Below, piece after piece: positions 1 to 6,173 of a stretch of 11,334 nt of DNA. The position numbers and the translations under genes are program-made. Numbering within the stretch: the stretch's first letter is position 1; each line of letters opens with the position of its first letter. Location of the stretch: assembly GCA_028695395.1 (NCBI GenBank), contig JAQVJB010000062.1, forward strand, positions 1 through 11,334. The letters run 5' to 3'. The DNA comes from Actinomycetota bacterium (GTDB lineage: Bacteria > Actinomycetota > Humimicrobiia > Humimicrobiales > Humimicrobiaceae). The notes below the pieces were generated by a model. The model was not told the DNA's origin and searched no databases. It saw only the letters and a program-made list of their open reading frames with translations.

Positions 1-108
1 TCGCTAATGCGCTCTGCCTTTTGGAAAATCGGGAATCGTGAAAATAAATATTATTATAAAAGATTTCCTGAAAACTGGGCAGATGAGCTTGGGAAAAAAT
101 ATATTTAA
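1..108 (+). CDS. 3' end of an unidentified protein gene (partial, runs off left edge)
   Basis: The first reading frame is open from the first base and ends at a TAA at 106-108, giving a 35-residue C-terminal tail that begins SLMRSAFWKI and ends ADELGKKYI. It is rich in aromatic and charged residues (three consecutive Tyr, two Trp) and reads like the soluble end of a normal protein, with no membrane segment. It converges on glnS, whose stop lies 70 bases further on. I do not recognise the family from so short a tail. An open frame of 35 codons can occur by chance in some sequence, but the AT-rich composition here makes chance stops frequent, and the position fits a convergent neighbour. Confidence 0.5.
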   Translation, partial: SLMRSAFWKIGNRENKYYYKRFPENWADELGKKYI

Positions 109-178
109 TAATTACTTCTTCAGGAATCTGCGGAGTATTGCAATTAATTATTAAAAAAGCTAAATGGATTTTTAAAAG

Positions 179-1888
179 CTAACAGGATTTCTTGATTTTT
201 GCCCATTCGTCTTTTAGGGTAGCTGTTCTGTTAAATATTATTTTTTCTTTTGTGGATTCTATGTCTGCACAGAAATAACCTAATCTTTCAAACTGATAGA
301 TCTCTTTTGGTTTTACATTTAGCAGTGACGGCTCCAGCCTGCAGCCATTTATAATCTTAAGTGACTCAGGGTTCAGGTTATCTTTAAAGTCGCCGCCTTC
401 TTCAGTTTTGTAGGGATTTTCAACAGCAAATAAGTGCCCATAAAGCCTTACCTCAGCAGGTATTGAATGCTCTCCGCTTACCCAGTGGAGCGTGGCTTTG
501 ACTTTCCTGCCATCAGGGGAATCTCCACCCTTTGTCTGAGGATCATATGTACAGTGCAATTCAAGTATATTGCCTTCATCATCTTTTACGATACTTTCGC
601 ATCTTATGAAATAAGCATATCGGAGGCGCACTTCCCTGCCTGGAGCAAGCCTGTAAAACTTTTTAGGAGGCTCTTCCATAAAATCTTCTTTTTCAATATA
701 GATGACTTTGGAAAAGGGTACCGTCCTGACTCCGGCATTTTCGTCTTCAGGATTATTTATAGCTGTAAGCTCTTCTATTTTCCCTTCAGGATAATTATCT
801 ATTATAACTTTCAAAGGATTGAGAACTGCCATCCTTCTTAAAGCGTTTTTATTTAAATTTTCCCTGATAATATATTCAAGAAATGCAAAATCAACAGTAC
901 TGTCTGCTTTTGCAACTCCTATCTGGGAGCAGAAATTCCTTATTGCCTCAGGCGGATACCCTCTTCTCCGCATGCCTGATATCGTAGGCATTCTCGGATC
1001 ATCCCAGCCGCTGACATGTTTTTTATCAACAAGTTCAAGAAGCATCCTCTTGCTCATTACAGTATATGTAAGATTTAGGCGCGCAAATTCAATCTGCTGA
1101 GGGTGGTGTATTTCAAGCTGCTCAATAAACCAGTCATAAAGAGGGCGATGGTCTTCAAATTCGAGAGTACAGATTGAATGAGTTATGCCTTCTATGGAAT
1201 CAGACTGGCCATGCGCCCAGTCATAAGTGGGATAAATACACCACTTATCCTTTGTGCGGTGATGGCTTCTGTGAAGAATCCGGTACATTATAGGGTCTCG
1301 CATATTTAGATTGGGCGAAGACATGTCTATCTTTGCCCTCAGCACTTTCGAACCATCGGGATATATTCCTTCCCGCATTTCCTTAAAAAGTCTCAGGTTC
1401 TCGTCAATGCTTCTTTCTCTATAAGGGCTTTCCTTTCCCGGTTCTTTAAGAGTCCCTCTGTATTCACGTATTTCATCAGAGCTTAAATCGCAAACATAAG
1501 CACAGCCTTTTTTTATAAGCATAAGGGCGAATTCATAAAGCTTGTCAAAATAGTTAGAGGCATAAAATTCCCTGTCGCCCCAGTCAAAACCAAGCCACTT
1601 TATGTCTTCTACTATTGAGTCAACATATTCCTGTTCTTCTTTCGTAGGATTTGTATCATCAAACCTTAAATTGCACTTGCCTCCAAATTCGCTGGCAAGG
1701 CCGAAATTTAAGCATATAGCTTTTGCATGTCCTATATGGAGATATCCGTTAGGCTCGGGAGGGAATCTGGTATGGATTTTTTTTACATTTCCAGTTCTTC
1801 CTGCATTGTCTTGACTTTCGCTTTCACTATAAAGGTAATCCTTTATAATATCTCTTATAAAATCTGACTTTTCCTTATTATCGTCCAT
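179..1888 (-). CDS. glnS: Glutaminyl-tRNA synthetase
   Basis: This 569-residue cytoplasmic class I enzyme charges tRNA-Gln with glutamine using ATP. The class I signature HIGH is at residues 51-54, after the typical lead-in RFPPEPNGYL, and the KMSKS-type loop is VMSKR at 277-281. The tRNA-acceptor region around 219-254 (YDWAHGQ, ITHSICTLEFE) is characteristic of GlnRS rather than GluRS. The C-terminal half carries the two beta-barrel anticodon-binding domains, including the stretch TYDPQTKGGDSPDGRKVKA. Length matches bacterial GlnRS (about 550-570). The ATG start is preceded only by a weak GGA about 10 bases upstream; the N-terminal residues align well with family members, so I keep it. Its presence implies direct Gln-tRNA charging, though an amidotransferase route elsewhere is not excluded. 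It appears to be transcribed alone from the promoter at 2001-2029. Confidence 0.97.
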   Translation of the reverse strand: MDDNKEKSDFIRDIIKDYLYSESESQDNAGRTGNVKKIHTRFPPEPNGYLHIGHAKAICLNFGLASEFGGKCNLRFDDTNPTKEEQEYVDSIVEDIKWLGFDWGDREFYASNYFDKLYEFALMLIKKGCAYVCDLSSDEIREYRGTLKEPGKESPYRERSIDENLRLFKEMREGIYPDGSKVLRAKIDMSSPNLNMRDPIMYRILHRSHHRTKDKWCIYPTYDWAHGQSDSIEGITHSICTLEFEDHRPLYDWFIEQLEIHHPQQIEFARLNLTYTVMSKRMLLELVDKKHVSGWDDPRMPTISGMRRRGYPPEAIRNFCSQIGVAKADSTVDFAFLEYIIRENLNKNALRRMAVLNPLKVIIDNYPEGKIEELTAINNPEDENAGVRTVPFSKVIYIEKEDFMEEPPKKFYRLAPGREVRLRYAYFIRCESIVKDDEGNILELHCTYDPQTKGGDSPDGRKVKATLHWVSGEHSIPAEVRLYGHLFAVENPYKTEEGGDFKDNLNPESLKIINGCRLEPSLLNVKPKEIYQFERLGYFCADIESTKEKIIFNRTATLKDEWAKIKKSC

Positions 1889-2000
1889 TTATTTATCCAT
1901 TTAAAAGGATTTTTTAAAATAAAACCTTAAATTTAAAATTGCAGAAATAAAAACTAAAAATATTTAATGTAAAAAGTTATTAATATAAAAATAAGATATC

Positions 2001-2029
2001 ATTTTATTTAATTGTTAACTTTATGTCAA
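2001..2029 (-). promoter_or_regulatory. Sigma-70-type promoter of glnS
   Basis: On the minus strand a perfect -35 box TTGACA (2024-2029) is followed by a 17-base spacer and a -10 box TAAAAT (2001-2006, five of six matches). Transcription would start near 1994, giving a leader of about 105 bases before the glnS ATG. It sits just past the terminator of the upstream gene, so glnS has its own transcription unit. I saw no convincing T-box or riboswitch in the leader. Confidence 0.75.
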
Positions 2030-2033
2030 AATG

Positions 2034-2071
2034 CAAAAAATAAAAATCCTGCAAGTAGGGCTTGCAGGATT
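2034..2071 (-). terminator. Intrinsic terminator of the DUF4332-like gene
   Basis: A perfect 11-base-pair stem (2045-2055 with 2061-2071; arm AATCCTGCAAG on the minus strand) has a five-base loop and is followed on the minus strand by a T-rich run (2034-2046). It lies about 20 bases past the stop codon at 2092, which is the usual place for a Rho-independent terminator. On the plus strand the stem is not directly followed by T residues, so it works in the minus direction. Confidence 0.9.
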
Positions 2072-2091
2072 AATTAAAATAAAAAATTTTT

Positions 2092-2496
2092 TTAATACTC
2101 AACAACTCTGTCTAATTTCTTAGCCTGAGCTATCCAGTCTTTTATCATGCCCGCTGTCGGAGGTCTTCGTACAAGTTTTTTCTTTTCATTTACTTCTATA
2201 ACTTTTGCATAAAGATTTTCAGCATTCCTGTTTGAAAGTTCTACCACTGTATCTACTCCTGCTTCCTCCAGAAGATCTGAGTACTCTTCCCCTATGCCTT
2301 TGATTCTGAATAAATCTGCAAGATTAACCCACTCAAGTATAAGTTTATGGGCTATTCCTGATTTTTCTTCAATGCTTTTTCTGCCTTTTGCCGTTGCCCC
2401 TTCTTTCAGAAGTTTCTCAGTTGTCTTTATGCCGATTTCAGCAAGTTTGGATGCATACTGCGGACCAATTCCTTCAATTTCAACAATACTTGACAT
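2092..2496 (-). CDS. Small helix-hairpin-helix protein, DUF4332-like
   Basis: This 134-residue soluble protein has two helix-hairpin-helix-like segments in tandem: IEGIGPQYASKLAEIGIKT at about 7-25 and IKGIGEEYSDLLEEAGVDT at about 65-83. The repeated pattern I-x-GIG-x-x-Y-x-x-L-x-x-x-GI/V-x-T is typical of the DUF4332 family and of the DNA-binding helix-hairpin-helix fold. A basic stretch, VNEKKKLVRRPPTAGMIKDW (about 102-121), follows. Family members are often stand-alone with no settled role; sequence-independent nucleic-acid binding is a reasonable inference. The ATG is preceded by GGGGGAG at good spacing and by an extended -10 promoter element. It is monocistronic, with its own terminator, and is followed by glnS. 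Confidence 0.85.
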   Translation of the reverse strand: MSSIVEIEGIGPQYASKLAEIGIKTTEKLLKEGATAKGRKSIEEKSGIAHKLILEWVNLADLFRIKGIGEEYSDLLEEAGVDTVVELSNRNAENLYAKVIEVNEKKKLVRRPPTAGMIKDWIAQAKKLDRVVEY

Positions 2497-2538
2497 GTCT
2501 CCCCCTCGAAATTTTCATTTTTAATTTTTATTAATGAG

Positions 2539-2547
2539 ATTATATCA
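2539..2547 (-). promoter_or_regulatory. Extended -10 promoter element of the DUF4332-like gene
   Basis: On the minus strand the sequence reads TGATATAAT, an extended -10 (TG, one base, TATAAT). It would start transcription near 2532, about 35 bases before the ATG. No good -35 box is present at 16-18 bases, which extended -10 promoters can tolerate. In such AT-rich sequence, TATAAT-like matches also occur by chance. Confidence 0.5.
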
Positions 2548-2864
2548 AATATTAAGGATAAATTATAATTATTATATTAAAATTATATTAATAAACTATT
2601 AAATATAAATATTAATTAATATGTAATTAATTTTAAAATTATTATTTAATATTAATTATTAATAAATAATAGATAATAAATAACTCATTTATTGCTGCTG
2701 CTCCTTAAAAAACCAGCCTGTATTGATAGAAGCAGAATTAAAAGAAATATACACTTAATGAAATAGGAGGGAAAAAAATCAATAAATAAAAATAATGAAA
2801 AAATAATTCAAAATACTTGATAAATAAAAATACTGGAGCATTATAAATACTGGAAAAATAATTT
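2548..2864. other. AT-rich gene-free stretch
   Basis: No credible coding frame is present on either strand. The part at about 2548-2685 is almost entirely A and T, whereas 2690-2800 is more mixed and holds an isolated AGGAGGG (about 2766-2772) with no start codon at a usable distance. The 9-base motif AAATACTGG occurs at 2828-2836 and 2845-2853, with a looser copy just upstream. I see no DnaA-box array, tRNA or CRISPR repeat. It may be decayed intergenic DNA left after an insertion event. Confidence 0.6.
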
Positions 2865-2910
2865 AACCAGATTATACATCCCTATTTTAAAGGAACCAAA
2901 TTATACGTCC
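2865..2910. repeat. Two 17-base direct repeats, possible insertion-sequence end remnant
   Basis: Two head-to-tail copies lie at 2865-2881 and 2894-2910, with a 29-base period and 15 of 17 bases matching. On the minus strand the copies read GGACGTATAATTTGGTT and GGATGTATAATCTGGTT. Spaced multi-copy terminal repeats are known from some insertion-sequence families such as IS21. No transposase or recognisable remnant of one is present, so that link is inference. They begin directly after the T-tract of the candidate small RNA. Confidence 0.5.
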
Positions 2911-2978
2911 AAAAAAATAAACCCTAAGTTATCTTTTGCCATAGTCTTGCGACTTTAGGTTACTTAACATCTTAGGGT
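2911..2978 (-). terminator. 3' hairpin and T-tract of the candidate small RNA
   Basis: On the minus strand ACCCTAAG (2978-2971) pairs with CTTAGGGT (2928-2921). The stem is extended by GTTA/TAAC (2968-2965 with 2931-2928) across a three-base bulge. TTATTTTTTT (2920-2911) follows on directly. The long loop contains the GCAA-tetraloop hairpin at 2943-2954. The stem is A/U-rich and its loop is larger than in a standard terminator, so it may combine structure and termination. Confidence 0.55.
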
Positions 2979-3077
2979 CTCTCTTTAAATTTCACCGGAT
3001 TGATTTTGAATTTTCTATTCTTACTTTCTTTCGTCTATAAGTCTAGAATTTTCTTTATCTCTCCTCCATTTGAAGAG
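2911..3077 (-). ncRNA. Candidate free-standing structured small RNA (unassigned class)
   Basis: A strong promoter on the minus strand would start an RNA near 3077. The stretch to 2911 has no open reading frame of note but can fold well. A closing stem pairs 3068-3077 with 2981-2990 (9 of 10 pairs). An inner hairpin has 3044-3048 pairing with 3013-3017 and 3038-3041 with 3020-3023, separated by a GA/AA internal loop, with a 14-base purine-rich apical loop. The 3' hairpin (2921-2978) contains an AGTC-GCAA-GACT stem-loop with a GNRA tetraloop and is followed by a T-rich run. No protein gene follows for about 415 bases, so it looks like an independent RNA rather than a leader. I tested it by eye against 6S, SRP, tmRNA, T-box and common riboswitch consensus sequences and saw no match. 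A 3' UTR-derived RNA of the upstream kinase gene is an alternative. Confidence 0.5.
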
Positions 3078-3083
3078 GATTTT

Positions 3084-3112
3084 AATATATCAAAGATACA
3101 TACTCTTGTCAA
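3084..3112 (-). promoter_or_regulatory. Strong sigma-70-type promoter inside the gap, driving the candidate RNA
   Basis: On the minus strand a perfect TTGACA (3107-3112) is followed by a 17-base spacer and TATATT (3084-3089, five of six matches to TATAAT). It starts 31 bases past the stop of the acetate kinase-family gene and points away from it, towards a region with no coding sequence. The next protein gene in this direction is over 500 bases away and has its own promoter element. Confidence 0.7.
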
Positions 3113-3142
3113 TATATTTTTGTAAAAAATTTAAAATATTTT

Positions 3143-4345
3143 TCAATTTCTTATCAGCCGGTAAGTCTCCCTTGCCATTATTAATTCCTCATCTACTTTC
3201 GCAATACAAACTGTTACTTTGGAATCTTTTGAAGATACTATTTTCTCCTTTATGGATCTGTCGTTATTTAAATTTTTATCCAGGCTGATTCCAAGATAAT
3301 CCATATCAGATAATACTGTTTCCCTTATTACCGGAGAGTTTTCGCCTACGCCTCCGCCAAAAATAATTGCATCTACGCCATTCATTACTGCAGCATAAGA
3401 GCCAATATATTTTTTTATCCTATAGCAGTAGCAGTCAAAAGCACGGACACAGTCCGGATCATTTTTAAGATATCCGTTTTCTATATTCACAAAATCGGAA
3501 TATTTGCCCGAAAGTCCCAGTACTCCTGATTTTTTGTTTATGAAATCATCCAGGTCTTTCGGGGTAAATCCTTCTCTGTTTAAAATATATGACAGAGCTG
3601 CCGGATCGATATCTCCGCATCTTGTTGACATTATCAGCCCTTCGGCAGGAGTAAAGCCCATAGATGTATCTATGCTTATTCCGTTTAGGACTGCTGCTGC
3701 AGAAGAACCTCCCCCCAGCATTAAAGCTATTATTTTCAGCTCATTTAAGTCTTTGCCGATAAGTTCGGCACACTTTTTGACCATATAAGTGTAGGCAATT
3801 CCATGAAAACCATATTTCCTGATACGGTATTTTTCATAATAATTGTAATTAATGCCGTAAAGGAATGCCTTTGAAGGAATATTTAGATGAAAAATATTGT
3901 CAAATATCCCTATGTTTAGAGTATTTTTTCCGAAAGCCTCAAAACAAACTTCCACGCCCATAAGATTTGGAGGATTGTGTAAAGGTGCCAGTTCCATGCA
4001 CTCCCTAAGAACATCTAAAAATCTCTCATCTATTATTTTATGGCTGCTAACCCTGTCCCCGACATTTACTATCCTATGTCCGACTGCTTTTATATCTTTC
4101 TTGTCTTTAATCACTCCGGTTTTGCCACTGGTCAGTTTCTTTATTATATAATCAAGGCCTGCCTTATGGTTTTTTATGCTTATGTCGCCTGATTTTTCAG
4201 AAACCATAGGAGTATGGTAATTTACTATTGATTTTTCAAACCCTATATTCTCGATTTTACCGCTTGCAATAACACTTTCAGAAGGCATTTTATAAAGCTT
4301 GAACTTTATGGATGTAGAACCTGAATTAATAGTAAGTATATACAT
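3143..4345 (-). CDS. Acetate kinase-family (acyl phosphate) kinase with altered active-site residues
   Basis: This cytoplasmic enzyme of the acetate/propionate/butyrate kinase family would interconvert acyl phosphate plus ADP and carboxylate plus ATP. From the ATG at 4345 it is 400 residues, the usual length. Present are N7, S10, S12, K14 (NSGSTSIK), R91 (GHR), H123 (LAPLHNPPN), D149 (IFDNIFH), H181 (YGFHG), R242 (STRCGDIDP), the GGGVGENS loop and E386/E387 near the C-terminus. Compared with Methanosarcina acetate kinase, the positions equal to H94, G95, H184, H208 and N211 are N, V, Y, M and G. That points to a distinct subfamily, so I withhold ackA. A TTG start nine bases further upstream is possible, but the ATG gives the canonical N-terminus; neither has a clear ribosome-binding site. 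It lies 130 bases downstream of glpK. A weak hairpin (4449-4466) separates them. No pta gene is present. Confidence 0.88.
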   Translation of the reverse strand: MYILTINSGSTSIKFKLYKMPSESVIASGKIENIGFEKSIVNYHTPMVSEKSGDISIKNHKAGLDYIIKKLTSGKTGVIKDKKDIKAVGHRIVNVGDRVSSHKIIDERFLDVLRECMELAPLHNPPNLMGVEVCFEAFGKNTLNIGIFDNIFHLNIPSKAFLYGINYNYYEKYRIRKYGFHGIAYTYMVKKCAELIGKDLNELKIIALMLGGGSSAAAVLNGISIDTSMGFTPAEGLIMSTRCGDIDPAALSYILNREGFTPKDLDDFINKKSGVLGLSGKYSDFVNIENGYLKNDPDCVRAFDCYCYRIKKYIGSYAAVMNGVDAIIFGGGVGENSPVIRETVLSDMDYLGISLDKNLNNDRSIKEKIVSSKDSKVTVCIAKVDEELIMARETYRLIRN

Positions 4346-4475
4346 GTCAGACAAAAATATTTTATATTAATTACAAATTTTGCTTCTGAGACAAGTTCCG
4401 TTTAAGAACAGCTTAAAACAAAATAAATCAGAAAAACCGCCGGGCTTAATATCTGAATTAAGATATATGATAATT

Positions 4476-5969
4476 TTACTTTGCCCAGGCAAGAGATCTC
4501 TGCACGGCATTCTTCCAGCCCGCATATAGCTCTTTTCTTTTTTTATCATCCATAGAAGGCTTATATATTTTATCTATCTCCCACTGTTTTTCCAGTTCTT
4601 CCATATTATCCCAGAATCCGGCCCCAAGACCGGCAAGATAAGCCGCTCCAAGCGCAGTCATCTCCGTTATCTTCGGACGCTCAATGTTTATGCCCAGGAT
4701 GTCAGACTGGAACTGTAATAAGAAGTCACTTTTTGTAGCTCCGCCGTCTACCCTCATTGAAAGAATATCAATGGAAGAATCCGATATCATCGCATAAATA
4801 GCATCTGCAGTCTGATAAGCGATGGCTTCTTCAGCCGCTCTGCAGATATGCTCTCTTGTAGTCCCCCTGGTTATTCCTATTATGATTCCTCTTGCATACA
4901 TATCCCAGTAAGGTACGCAAAGCCCGGTAAATGCCGGCACAAGATAAACATTTCCTGTATCTTCAACCTTCTCAGAAAGTATATCGCATTCTCTTGCATC
5001 ATTTATTATCTTAATCCCGTCTCTCAGCCACTGTATGGTCGAGCCTCCATTAAATATTATTCCCTCAAATGCATATGTGGCTTTATCCTTTATCACCCAT
5101 GCAAGATCCGTTAAAAGACCGTTTTTTGATTTTATAGGCTTATCTCCTATATTCATCATTACTGCAAGTGCTGTTCCATAAGTATTTTTTGCCATACCGG
5201 AACGAAAACATGCCTGCCCAAAAAGAGCTGCCTGCTGATCTCCGGCATCACCTGCAATAGCAATCTCAATTCCCAGGATATTTTTATCTGTATAAGCCAT
5301 AACTCCTGAGCTTGGCTTAAGTTTTGGCAAAATACAAGCAGGTATATCAAATAATTTTAATAATTCATCGTCCCAATTCAGCGTATTGATATTGAGCAGA
5401 AGTGTTCTGGAGGCATTGGAGTAATCAGTAACATGATATTTTCCCTTACTTAAATTCCATATGAGCCATGAGTCTACATTACCCGCAAGTATTTTATTCT
5501 GTTTTATTTTTTCTTTTACGCCCGCAACATTATCTATTATCCATTTTATTTTTGTTGCTGAAAAATAAGCATCGATTACAAGACCGGTTTTTTCATTTAT
5601 CAGTTCATCATATCCATTTTCTTTTAGCGAGCTGCAGTAATCAGCAGTCCTCCTGCATTGCCAGACAATCGCGTTATAGACAGGTTTTCCTGTTTCCTTA
5701 TCCCATAAGATTATTGTTTCCCTCTGATTTGCTATGCCTATCGAAGCTATCTCGGAAACGTCTATTTTGCATTTCTGAATAACTTCTTTTAAACAAGTAA
5801 GGGTTGTATCTATATATTCAAGAGGATCATGCTCGACCCATCCGGGATTTGGGAAAAACTGTTTTAATTCCCTGTGAGCACTTTGAAGAACTCTCCCGCT
5901 GTAATCAAATAATATTACTCTTGAGCCTGATGTCCCCTGATCGATTGCCAAAACATATTTCTTCTTCAT
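4476..5969 (-). CDS. glpK: Glycerol kinase
   Basis: This FGGY-family kinase phosphorylates glycerol to sn-glycerol-3-phosphate with ATP. The 497 residues match the family length. The N-terminal phosphate-binding motif is IDQGTSGSR (9-17), glycerol contacts R83-E84 lie in NQRETI and Y135 in DAYFSATK, and the catalytic aspartate D244 lies in GDQQAALFGQ. The second domain holds KNTYGT (261-266), PAFTGLCVPYWD and the closing MRVDGGATKSDFLLQFQSD signature. Small departures from the norm are ANQRET for TNQRET and TYGTAL for TYGTGC. The start is fixed by AGGTGA just upstream of the ATG. It lies between the gpsA-like gene (204-base gap) and the acetate kinase-family gene. No glycerol facilitator or glpD is in the window, so glycerol-3-phosphate is probably handled by the neighbouring dehydrogenase or used for lipids. 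Confidence 0.96.
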   Translation of the reverse strand: MKKKYVLAIDQGTSGSRVILFDYSGRVLQSAHRELKQFFPNPGWVEHDPLEYIDTTLTCLKEVIQKCKIDVSEIASIGIANQRETIILWDKETGKPVYNAIVWQCRRTADYCSSLKENGYDELINEKTGLVIDAYFSATKIKWIIDNVAGVKEKIKQNKILAGNVDSWLIWNLSKGKYHVTDYSNASRTLLLNINTLNWDDELLKLFDIPACILPKLKPSSGVMAYTDKNILGIEIAIAGDAGDQQAALFGQACFRSGMAKNTYGTALAVMMNIGDKPIKSKNGLLTDLAWVIKDKATYAFEGIIFNGGSTIQWLRDGIKIINDARECDILSEKVEDTGNVYLVPAFTGLCVPYWDMYARGIIIGITRGTTREHICRAAEEAIAYQTADAIYAMISDSSIDILSMRVDGGATKSDFLLQFQSDILGINIERPKITEMTALGAAYLAGLGAGFWDNMEELEKQWEIDKIYKPSMDDKKRKELYAGWKNAVQRSLAWAK

Positions 5970-6089
5970 AATATCACCTATCGCTGCTTGGTTTTTAAAT
6001 ATCCAAATCCCAGTATTCCGGTTTACTTATATGGTTTTATCATATTGCTTTTAATAATCTTACTTAAAATGTTGTTTCAGATACAAAGC

Positions 6090-6154
6090 TTTTAAATGCC
6101 GCTTAATATAATTGCGTTTAAAATACTGTTTATATGCGCTGGTTTTAAATGCCG
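6090..6154. repeat. Repeated 12-base motif upstream of glpK
   Basis: The sequence TTTTAAATGCCG occurs exactly at 6090-6101 and 6143-6154. Looser relatives (TTTATATGCG at 6129-6138 and GCGTTTAAAA at about 6114-6123) lie between. They sit 120-185 bases upstream of the glpK start and just past the stop of the gpsA-like gene. Such repeated sites could bind a regulator of glpK. No clear promoter hexamers were found beside them, so the role is uncertain. Confidence 0.35.
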
Positions 6155-6173
6155 TAATTTCAATATGCAATAT

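Noticed and set aside
467..841. Open plus-strand frame of 124 codons inside glnS
   Set aside because: It lies wholly opposite the well-conserved glnS coding sequence and its translation is low-complexity and unlike any protein I know; it is an antisense shadow.
2548..2690. Possible replication origin or DNA-unwinding element in the extremely AT-rich stretch
   Set aside because: No DnaA-box cluster (TTATNCACA-like) was seen and no dnaA, dnaN or parAB gene is nearby.
2766..2772. AGGAGGG as a ribosome-binding site for a small plus-strand gene
   Set aside because: No ATG, GTG or TTG lies at a usable distance, and the following frames close quickly.
2911..3077. Candidate RNA read as 6S RNA, T-box or a known riboswitch
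   Set aside because: The two ends do not close a 6S-like long hairpin, there is no T-box AGGGTGG-type element, and no core consensus of the cobalamin, SAM, TPP, lysine, purine, c-di-GMP or glycine riboswitches was found; no regulated gene follows either.
3070..3288. 72-codon plus-strand frame entering the acetate kinase-family gene
   Set aside because: Most of it is antisense to the conserved C-terminus of the kinase and its start overlaps the minus-strand promoter region; composition is that of an AT-rich shadow.
4367..4549. 60-codon minus-strand frame between glpK and the acetate kinase-family gene
   Set aside because: It overlaps the glpK 3' end in another frame and continues into the intergenic space; no ribosome-binding site or recognisable sequence supports it.
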